Assembly (NCBI RefSeq): GCF_934924865.1
Contig: NZ_OW235315.1
Coordinates: forward strand, 2,728,001 to 2,792,000
Source of the DNA: Tepidibacter aestuarii
GTDB lineage: Bacteria; Bacillota; Clostridia; Peptostreptococcales; Peptostreptococcaceae
Direction: 5' to 3'
DNA: 64,000 nt
Of the stretch, positions 57,182 to 64,000 are shown in pieces (within the stretch, counting starts at the first letter, position 1; each line of letters starts with the position of its first letter). Both the position numbers and the translations under genes were made by a program. The notes under the pieces were generated by a model. The model searched no databases and was not told where the DNA came from. It was given only the letters and a program-made list of their open reading frames with translations.

Positions 57182-57251
57182 CTAACCCCCCCTTTACTTA
57201 GTATAATTATATCATTTTTAGTTAATTTTGAATATTCTGTTATTTTCACAT

Positions 57252-57275
57252 AAAAAAAGAGGCTTAACCTCTTTT
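57252..57275 (-). terminator. Terminator of the 57264 gene
   Basis: Arms AAAAGAGG and CCTCTTTT with a five-base loop, followed by Ts on the minus strand. It overlaps the last codons of the gene. Confidence 0.8.
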
Positions 57276-57641
57276 AGTAGTTAACCCTCTTATAAATTTC
57301 ATATTGTCAAATAATTTTTCTACGAAACTTTCAGTTTCTTCATTATCTAATAAGAATATTTCAACATTAGATTCTAAATCTTTTCCTTTTGATTTACAGT
57401 ACTCTTTAGCTCTATCAAGTAAAGCTTCTTTATCTTCTTTTGATAAAGTGTACTCTTTAAAATCTATTATTATGTATTCTTTTATTTTTTCGTTATTACC
57501 TTCATAAAAGCCTATTTCTATGTGATATATCATACCAAATAAGTTTTCAAATGTTTCTTCGCCTTTATAAATAGGTACAGCAGGGTTTGATTTTATATAA
57601 CTAGTTGAAACAGCTATTTCTTTTCCTAAAGTTAGACTCAT
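57264..57641 (-). CDS. Hypothetical protein
   Basis: A soluble protein of 125 residues, not recognised. The ATG at 57639-57641 (MSLTLGKEIAVSTSY) follows AAGAGGGATAATA. The sequence is acidic, with no signal peptide or membrane segment, and ends in a basic TTKRG. The long in-frame extension upstream has no ribosome site. The gene follows the SEC-C protein gene by about 80 bases on the same strand and may be cotranscribed with it. Confidence 0.6.
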   Translation of the reverse strand: MSLTLGKEIAVSTSYIKSNPAVPIYKGEETFENLFGMIYHIEIGFYEGNNEKIKEYIIIDFKEYTLSKEDKEALLDRAKEYCKSKGKDLESNVEIFLLDNEETESFVEKLFDNMKFIRGLTTKRG

Positions 57642-57722
57642 TATTATCCCTCTTTCTACATATTTATCAAAACACTTACCATATATGAGTATTATATCAC
57701 AGTACTTATAATACAATCTATG

Positions 57723-58790
57723 TTATATTTTGTGTATTGATTTTATTTCTTTATATCTTTTCCCTAAAGTACTTGGACTTACTTTGTATTTTTTAGCTAT
57801 AGCACTTTGAGTTACATTTACACCATCTTCTTTTTTAGCATGGTATTCAACTGCCGAAGCCCATCCATTTTCAGTTCCTTTTACTTCATTGTTGTTCTTG
57901 TATTCTTCCCATATAGTTAAAGCAACTTCTTTATAAGCATCTTCTATATTTTCTGTTATAAGATTTTTAACTGTACACTCTTCTTTCGAATCATCTATTT
58001 TTTTAGTATCTACTTGTTCTTCCATATTATTCACTTCTGTATTAGAAGCGTTTTTCTTTTCTTTTAAGTATTCTCCTATTTGAGGATCTATTAATTGTTG
58101 TATATACTTATAGAATATATTCGTATTATATATTAAGAATGTTTCCATCTGCTTATAAACATCTTTATTCTTTTCGTATATATTATTAATATCAGCTATT
58201 ATAACGTCCTTAATTTTTTCAGATATAGATAATACTGTATCTATAAACTTATTAACTTCTACAACATTAGCCATTCTACCTATTATTAATTCTCCAACTT
58301 TTAAATCCTTTAATACATTTATATCTTCTATATACGTTTCTTTATCAAGTATTAAATCTTTAAGTAATGCTTTATCTTCTTCTATATTTAAGATTTTATA
58401 TATAGTTATGTATGATTTCAATTTACTTTTTAATATATTCTTTTCTATTACGTTTAATTTATTTTTATTTTCTTCAAAGAAAGATATAGCTATAGTTTTA
58501 TTTTCACTAGTTATATAATCTTGAAGATAGTATGTATTAAAGAATGAATTGAATTTAGAGTTTATTTCTTTATCATCTACAATATAGAATTTGTTTTGTG
58601 CACCAATATATTCATCATAGAACTTATCTTTTCTAGAATAAGCATATAATTTTTGAGTTGTACTTATATCGTGTTTTTGTGAAAAATCAACTTTTTGTTG
58701 TAACATAGAATTTTTTTTGTCTTTATTTAAACAGCATTTTTTATATTTTTTTCCACTATTACATGGGCATAAATCATTTCTTCCTACCAA
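57723..58790 (-). CDS. SEC-C metal-binding protein with C-terminal helix-turn-helix
   Basis: A protein of 355 residues. The N-terminus is a SEC-C zinc motif (GRNDLCPCNSGKKYKKCC, residues 3-20), best known from SecA tails. A long helical middle (about 40-260) has no recognised domain. The last about 60 residues contain a helix-turn-helix (NVTQSAIAKKYKVSPSTLGK), hinting at nucleic-acid binding. TTG start, preceded by GAGGGAGGAAACACAAC. The middle domain is rich in K, N and I. The function is unknown. Confidence 0.8.
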   Translation of the reverse strand: MVGRNDLCPCNSGKKYKKCCLNKDKKNSMLQQKVDFSQKHDISTTQKLYAYSRKDKFYDEYIGAQNKFYIVDDKEINSKFNSFFNTYYLQDYITSENKTIAISFFEENKNKLNVIEKNILKSKLKSYITIYKILNIEEDKALLKDLILDKETYIEDINVLKDLKVGELIIGRMANVVEVNKFIDTVLSISEKIKDVIIADINNIYEKNKDVYKQMETFLIYNTNIFYKYIQQLIDPQIGEYLKEKKNASNTEVNNMEEQVDTKKIDDSKEECTVKNLITENIEDAYKEVALTIWEEYKNNNEVKGTENGWASAVEYHAKKEDGVNVTQSAIAKKYKVSPSTLGKRYKEIKSIHKI

Positions 58791-58970
58791 GTTGTGTTTC
58801 CTCCCTCACATTTTATTCATTTGCTTTTATTGAGATACAATATTGTATTATATCATTGTTTGTCAAAACATTCTACAAAATCACTTCATATTTTTGGTAT
58901 GTTGCTAATATTCCTTAGTATATATTTCTATAAGTATATATAAATATCCTTTTATTGTTTCATATAGATA

Positions 58971-59019
58971 AAAAAGGAATAAAGAGTAGACGTATATTTT
59001 GTTTACTCTTTATTCTTTT
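58971..59019 (-). terminator. Terminator of the VWA/PA14 protein gene
   Basis: Arms AAAAGGAATAAAGAGTA and its near complement with a 14-base loop, then TTTTTTATC on the minus strand, 18 bases past the stop. Confidence 0.82.
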
Positions 59020-59036
59020 AAATATTATGTTACAAT

Positions 59037-62000
59037 TTACTCTAAATTAGGAAGTGGTACAATATTGACCTTATGTGTTTTTTCTTCAGAACTAGCTTTT
59101 ATTTTGATAGTAGTAGTACCTATGCTAATACCCTCTACATTATAACTTATCATGTAGTTGCTTTTTTGTTCACTGTTTCTATTTGACGTTTTAATTTTAA
59201 ATTTATTTTCTTCTTTTATAATATCAACATCCGAATTGTCTTTTCCCGTATTCACTTGTATATTAGAAATATCTATTTTATTTTCATCTTCAATTTCTAA
59301 AACTATATCCTGATTTTTAATATTTTTTATTTCTACACCTAAGTCTATATCGAATCCTTTTACTAGATTGACATTACTATTATCCTTAAATTCTCCATTA
59401 ATAAACATTCCTGTTGTTATTTCAATTTCATTTTCAACAACAGTTATATTAATTGGATCAAATTCCTGCTCTCTATTTGCTTTTCCATTAAAGTCAGTGA
59501 AAGTTATTTTTGATTTACTGTCTTCACTTAAAACATAATTTCCTGGTTTTTTAGCACTTAAATTAACTTCAACCTTTATTGGACCCCCTTGATATCTATA
59601 TACAGTTTCACCATTACTTGTATCTTTAATGAATTCTATATCATTAATATATTTTATAATCTTTTGTTCTGAAATCAAATCATTTTCTATATTTATATAT
59701 TGAGGATATTCATCTGTTATTTGTATATTAGTTAAAGATATCTTATCTTTATATACTCCATTTTCTTTAAAAGTGCTTATAGCTGGTATTTCTGTAGGAA
59801 CTTCAATTATATATTCTAATGTGAAATTATTTCTTTCTTGTACTTTATCTCCACCTACAACTGATTTAGATATTGTAAGCTCTGTTTTTCCTTCAACTGT
59901 AAATGCTCCGTATATACCTTCTCTAGTAACATCTCCATCTTTTCCTGTTCTAAAGGCAATATAGTAATCTCCTGATTCAGTTGGGAATTTTACACCCTCG
60001 TTTCCAGTAAATATAGTTTTAGCATATTCTCCTGGCGTTATATCTTTAGATGGATAGAACCAACCTTTAGGTACTCTATTCCATGTTGAACCATTATTAG
60101 AATATTTCATTTCAAAGGCAGCAGAACCTCCCCAGTTAAAATATTCTAAATAAATTGGATAGTATTTACCTGATTCTAAGTGATATACATTATTAGTAGT
60201 TCCAACTTGACTATTACGTCCTTGAAGTCCAAACATATTAACAAAATCTTTAGTTTCTCCATTAGCTGTTATATAACCTCTACATCCGTCATCTGAATGT
60301 GCTCCAAATTTATAATCTCCTGTATTATCTACTTTAATGTATCCCCAGAATTTTGAAGCTTCTCTATAATTATTATCAATCCACATATTATTTAGGAAAA
60401 TAGAATTTGTTTTCCATATTCTACTCTCTATTCCATCTCTTTTTGTATACGTTTCCCAACTACCATAATCTTCTTTTGATGTTGAATAAGAAGCTTCTAT
60501 ATAATTTGTTGTATCTAGTGGATTCTTAAATACTTTCTCTGAGTGATACCAAAATTGTTCATTAGCATCGGCAACACTGGTTCCTGAGCCTACTCCTATG
60601 CCATGGCTTACATCATAACTTCTTTTATTTAAATATCCTTGCTTTTCTTCAACAACATCTTCATTTATCGTTTCTTCATTTAAATCCATTCTATTCCATC
60701 CATTAATTGGAATATTTTCAGGTGTTTCAGATTTTTTTATAAATTGGTATTCAAAGAAATTTTCATCTTCTCCTTTAAAACTTATATCTGCATAACCCTC
60801 TCCCTGAAGTTCTATAGATTGATTTAGTATTTTATCATATCTTCTATTTAAATCTTCAGAAGTTATATCAAGTATATCTCTAGCTCCGGAAGTATCTCTC
60901 ACTTTAATATTAACTTCTGGTAAATTTTTCTTTATATTATTAACAGTAGCTATTACACTTTCTACATTTCCTGCTACATCTAAAATATTGAAAGTATATG
61001 TTCCATTTTCAGATACTTTATATGTTGTATTGCTTCCATCTACCCATGTTCCATCTGGTTTTTGTACCCTTTTCACACCTGATCCTGTATCATTTGCTGT
61101 TAAAGTCAATGTTACATCTTGATTTGTGTTTGTAATTGGGTTCATAGCAATATTTCCGACAGGCTGCACTTTATCTATATTTGTTATGCTTATACTTTCT
61201 ATTGACTCTTGCTCTAATTCATCTATTCCTCTAGCTTGAATTATTGCATTACTCATTACAGTAATTGGTCCGTTATATGTTTGCCATGGATCATCATCAA
61301 TTTTATACTCTCTTCTCTCCGAATCATTAGAGTACTGAATGCTCACTTCAACATTTTGATTAGTCCATGCAGTTGGAGTTTGAGTAAATGTAGGTTTTCT
61401 TGGCTTATCCTTTATTTCTATATTTAAAGCTTCTAAATACCTTTTACCACTTTTATCCAAAATATCTATATTGGCAAAAGAATCTTTATTATCTCCAAAA
61501 ATATATGTGCCTTGTTTATCCAATTTGTATCGAACTGTAAATGAAACAGGGTCTGCTTCATATAATGTTTTTTCTTGATTTAACTTATATGTTATATCCA
61601 TATTTCCTATTATCTTGTTATTATCTACATAAAAAGCCTCTGGCAGATTGTCTGTATACAAAATATCACTTACTTGTTCATTATTTTGTTCAGTAATACA
61701 TTCTTCAAAATGAATCTTGCCTGAAATAGAATTTAAAATTTCTTCTGCAAATTGATTATATAGGTTTTGTAGAGTATTACTATCCTGACTAGAATAATAA
61801 TGTCCTTTTGCTCCTGCAGCATTTGCTATTTCTTCATTACTGCTACCCGCTCCTAAACCAAATCCTACTACAAAAAAGGATGTGATATTATCTGATTTTT
61901 TGATTTTTTCATTTACTACATTTTTTGCATAATTTAACGATGCCGCATCTCCCTCTTGATTTCCTAAATAACTTAAGTAATCTCCTAAATAATATGCTGA

Positions 62001-63107
62001 TTTAACTTCATTTAATTTATTATGATATATAACATTATTTATATTTGAACCCATATAATCATCTAAACGTCTATAATATTCTCTGTTATATTTAGCATCA
62101 CGATTATATACGTCTGTAAAATCATTATAATTACGACTTCCATTTATATCTCTACTATAAGCTGTAGGTACTCCATCTGTCATTAAAATAATATATTTTT
62201 CTTTTGCAGATGTATCTGCATCAAGCATTGCTTTTGCAGTTCTAATTCCATCTCCTATATTTGTAGCGCCTCCTATACTTAATCCATGTATACTACTTTT
62301 TAAATTTTGCGTTCTAGATGGTACAGATATAATATCACTTACTTTACAACCATAACTACTATATTCTACTAATCCAATATTGAAGTTCTGTGAGTTTTCG
62401 AATTTATCTACAAAGTTTTTAGCAACATTTTTTATTATAGTTAATCTTGAATCTTCATTATAATAATAGGGTTCTCTGTTTTGTGTTGGAATCCATCTCA
62501 TACTTCCAGAAGTATCAATAACTAATATTATATCCTTCTTACTACTATCGTGTTCTATAGGAATTGGCTTAGGCGCTATAGTATACCTAATATCAAAATA
62601 ATCTTCTTTTTTTATTTTCACCTCATCAATAGACCTACTAATATCCATTAGATTAGATGGGGATGTATCTTCTTTTATTTTTACTAATCCTATATGTATG
62701 TTTGTTGAAGGTTTCATCTTAGACGATTTTCCATTTGTAGGATTTACTTTTGAATCATGCTGATTTGTTGTTAATTTATATCCTTTATTCTTCAGTTCAT
62801 CTAAATCTACTTTTATTATATTGTCATTACCAGAATTTTTAGCTGAAACACTATAATATCCATTTGAGGATGAAGTTGTTTCATAATTCCATTCTTTTTT
62901 ATCGGCATTCCCATTATAAGAATAAATATTTATACCAGCTATTCCATTTTCATTTAGGTCTCTTATTCCATCTCCATCAGAATCTTCCCATACACATCCA
63001 CTTATTACATAATTCTTTCTATCAGCATACGTAGGAGTAACCATAGTTATTATCATACACATCATCATAATAATACTTATTATTTTTTTAAATTTACCAA
63101 TTTTCAC
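59037..63107 (-). CDS. Large secreted VWA/PA14 surface protein, possible pilus-associated adhesin
   Basis: A 1356-residue exported protein. Signal peptide at 1-28 (MMMCMIITMVTPTYA). Residues about 34-142 form an SdrD-B/SpaA-like fold (GCVWEDSDGDGIRDLNENG). A von Willebrand A domain spans about 190-470 with the MIDAS motif DTSGSM, GGATNIGDG and LMTDGVP. Ig-like repeats follow (about 570-730). A PA14-like module sits at about 890-1020 (FGAHSDDGCRGYI, then PKGWFYPS). The C-terminus (about 1080-1356) is beta-rich. There is no LPXTG motif, terminal helix or surface-layer repeat, so anchoring is unexplained. It follows prepilin-like genes by 26 bases, suggesting assembly with a type IV pilus. Confidence 0.85.
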   Translation of the reverse strand: MKIGKFKKIISIIMMMCMIITMVTPTYADRKNYVISGCVWEDSDGDGIRDLNENGIAGINIYSYNGNADKKEWNYETTSSSNGYYSVSAKNSGNDNIIKVDLDELKNKGYKLTTNQHDSKVNPTNGKSSKMKPSTNIHIGLVKIKEDTSPSNLMDISRSIDEVKIKKEDYFDIRYTIAPKPIPIEHDSSKKDIILVIDTSGSMRWIPTQNREPYYYNEDSRLTIIKNVAKNFVDKFENSQNFNIGLVEYSSYGCKVSDIISVPSRTQNLKSSIHGLSIGGATNIGDGIRTAKAMLDADTSAKEKYIILMTDGVPTAYSRDINGSRNYNDFTDVYNRDAKYNREYYRRLDDYMGSNINNVIYHNKLNEVKSAYYLGDYLSYLGNQEGDAASLNYAKNVVNEKIKKSDNITSFFVVGFGLGAGSSNEEIANAAGAKGHYYSSQDSNTLQNLYNQFAEEILNSISGKIHFEECITEQNNEQVSDILYTDNLPEAFYVDNNKIIGNMDITYKLNQEKTLYEADPVSFTVRYKLDKQGTYIFGDNKDSFANIDILDKSGKRYLEALNIEIKDKPRKPTFTQTPTAWTNQNVEVSIQYSNDSERREYKIDDDPWQTYNGPITVMSNAIIQARGIDELEQESIESISITNIDKVQPVGNIAMNPITNTNQDVTLTLTANDTGSGVKRVQKPDGTWVDGSNTTYKVSENGTYTFNILDVAGNVESVIATVNNIKKNLPEVNIKVRDTSGARDILDITSEDLNRRYDKILNQSIELQGEGYADISFKGEDENFFEYQFIKKSETPENIPINGWNRMDLNEETINEDVVEEKQGYLNKRSYDVSHGIGVGSGTSVADANEQFWYHSEKVFKNPLDTTNYIEASYSTSKEDYGSWETYTKRDGIESRIWKTNSIFLNNMWIDNNYREASKFWGYIKVDNTGDYKFGAHSDDGCRGYITANGETKDFVNMFGLQGRNSQVGTTNNVYHLESGKYYPIYLEYFNWGGSAAFEMKYSNNGSTWNRVPKGWFYPSKDITPGEYAKTIFTGNEGVKFPTESGDYYIAFRTGKDGDVTREGIYGAFTVEGKTELTISKSVVGGDKVQERNNFTLEYIIEVPTEIPAISTFKENGVYKDKISLTNIQITDEYPQYINIENDLISEQKIIKYINDIEFIKDTSNGETVYRYQGGPIKVEVNLSAKKPGNYVLSEDSKSKITFTDFNGKANREQEFDPINITVVENEIEITTGMFINGEFKDNSNVNLVKGFDIDLGVEIKNIKNQDIVLEIEDENKIDISNIQVNTGKDNSDVDIIKEENKFKIKTSNRNSEQKSNYMISYNVEGISIGTTTIKIKASSEEKTHKVNIVPLPNLE

Positions 63108-63133
63108 AATAATCCCTCCTTTTAATTAAATTT

Positions 63134-63631
63134 TTATCTACTCTTGTTCCTGAAATAGACTTCATCCTTAATTAAAACGTCATAATCATCAATTAATGCT
63201 GTAATATTTATTTTAATCCCTATCCAATCTTCATACTTTGATGGACTATCTGGAATAGAATCAATTTGAAAGCTTTCTATATTTGATGCTAATTGTGCAT
63301 TTGCTTGTTTACCTCTTCCATAGTATAGTGTTTTATTCGTTTTATCATGTCTAATTATCAAATCATCAGCATCAGTTTTAAATTTTATCAAATACTTATT
63401 TGAGTCTTTTTCAACTGTTCTTACGCCTTTTGTTTCTCTAACTTTATCTACAATTTCATTTACAGACTTTTGAGCTTGTTCTTGTGTTCTTATCTGCTTT
63501 TCTGACCTAAAAAAGATTTTATAATTTGATATAAAAAATGATCCTACTGCACTTATTACAACTCCTGCTATAGCACATACTATAAGCAGTTCTATTAAAG
63601 TAAATCCCTTGTTTTTATAAATATATTTCAT
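63134..63631 (-). CDS. Prepilin-like minor pilin (PilW type)
   Basis: A protein of 165 residues with a type IV prepilin leader: short basic MKYIYKNKG, then the cleavage/N-methylation motif FTLIELLIVCAIAGVVISAV, with the glutamate at +5. A globular C-terminal domain follows (IDDYDVLIKDEVYF end). Start ATG at 63629-63631, with AAGAAGGG about eight bases upstream. A longer start at 63652 overlaps the stop of the preceding gene (TAATG), so coupling is likely either way. PilD-type peptidase and pilus ATPase genes are outside the window. Confidence 0.87.
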   Translation of the reverse strand: MKYIYKNKGFTLIELLIVCAIAGVVISAVGSFFISNYKIFFRSEKQIRTQEQAQKSVNEIVDKVRETKGVRTVEKDSNKYLIKFKTDADDLIIRHDKTNKTLYYGRGKQANAQLASNIESFQIDSIPDSPSKYEDWIGIKINITALIDDYDVLIKDEVYFRNKSR

Positions 63632-63651
63632 AGTTGTAACCCTTCTTAACA

Positions 63652-64000
63652 TTATTTTGTCTTTTTCCATTCAGAAACTGTTATAATACTTGATAGCGTA
63701 GGTTGATTAGAATTTCCTTCTAAGTCACATATAACTTTTATTATGCTATCACCTGTTTGTTTAAACATTTTTCTTATTTCTTCATCTTGAGATATTTTAT
63801 TTAGTATAAAATTATTCATCTTATTAATTGTGTAAGTATTAGTAAAATTTTTATTTTCATTTCCTTGTATATAAATATTTCCTTGTGTAATTATAGTTCC
63901 TTCAAAGTCAATTTCTCCTGATATATGAACATCTTTGTTTGTTATTATTATTCCTTTTATTTTTTTTACTTCTTTGCTTCCACCTGTTAACTCATAGTTT
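63652..64000 (-). CDS. Pilus-cluster protein with polymer-forming-like repeats (partial, 5' end cut)
   Basis: The minus strand is open from the right edge to a TAA at 63652-63654, giving about 115 residues. The visible part has beta-helix-like repeats (GIIITNKDVHISGEIDFEG, IITQGNIYIQG) of the kind seen in bactofilin-like and PilX-associated proteins, then a variable tail ending in SEWKKTK. Its stop overlaps a possible start of the next gene by one base. The family is uncertain because the N-terminus is missing. Confidence 0.6.
   Translation of the reverse strand, partial: NYELTGGSKEVKKIKGIIITNKDVHISGEIDFEGTIITQGNIYIQGNENKNFTNTYTINKMNNFILNKISQDEEIRKMFKQTGDSIIKVICDLEGNSNQPTLSSIITVSEWKKTK

Noticed and set aside
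1..64000. CRISPR array, prophage, transposase or rRNA/tRNA genes
   Set aside because: No regularly spaced direct repeats, phage or transposase proteins, or rRNA/tRNA signatures were found on either strand.

Overview
The window is AT-rich, densely coded DNA from a low-GC, endospore-forming Firmicute. The gene content points to a clostridium of the Peptostreptococcaceae type, but the species cannot be named from the sequence. The evidence is GerAB-type germination permeases, a Spo0E-like phosphatase, RNase J, PyrR- and BirA-type control sites, many TTG starts with strong Shine-Dalgarno sequences, and type IV pilin-like genes. No rRNA, tRNA, CRISPR array, transposase or prophage was seen.

Layout. 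1-5.4 kb: a cut-off cupin-PocR-histidine kinase, two orphan GerAB paralogues, a HutD-family protein and a YebE-type membrane protein. 5.9-8.6 kb: a two-gene OpuC/OpuF-type compatible-solute ABC transporter. 9.1-10.7 kb: pyrB-pyrI behind a PyrR attenuator with two PyrR-type loops. 10.7-17.3 kb: an LRR membrane protein, a four-LysM spore/wall protein, a GNAT acetyltransferase, RNase J and an AlaX editing protein. 17.3-21.1 kb: bioY-bioB-bioD-bioA behind a BirA-type operator. 21.3-27.4 kb: an anchored protein of unknown function, a YkuD L,D-transpeptidase, a DEAD-box helicase and a two-component system. 27.6-31.3 kb: a 5-oxoprolinase operon (pxpA, NRAMP-like transporter, pxpB, pxpC). 31.8-37 kb: a YkvI-like transporter, a chemoreceptor with an atypical KAS III-like enzyme, and a DMT exporter. 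37.1-42 kb: a GlcNAc uptake and catabolism locus (BglG-type antiterminator, nagE, nagA, nagB, EIIA) with a RAT/terminator switch. 42.1-48.3 kb: a plus-strand exopolysaccharide operon with the gene order of Bacillus ydaJKLMN. 48.4-58.8 kb: pgi, a nitrilase-family amidase, a Na/Pi cotransporter, a FAD oxidoreductase, a Spo0E-like protein, a second chemoreceptor and small hypothetical proteins. 59-64 kb: a large secreted VWA/PA14 protein next to prepilin-like genes, running off the window.

Several parts appear to work together. The ydaJKLMN-like operon has a cellulose-synthase-like glycosyltransferase with no PilZ domain. It encodes a membrane GGDEF protein that has lost its active site but kept the RxxD inhibitory-site motif, so it is the likely c-di-GMP receptor. 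The nag locus couples substrate uptake to antitermination of its own operon. The PA14/VWA protein beside minor-pilin genes suggests a pilus-associated adhesin.

The most unusual non-coding signal is a pair of rod-like foldback elements of about 200 bp (11917-12118 and 22783-22985). They share a conserved apical loop, while their stems differ by compensatory changes. A second family, a short interspersed repeat, occurs at about 8.8 kb and in inverse orientation at 48.4 kb.
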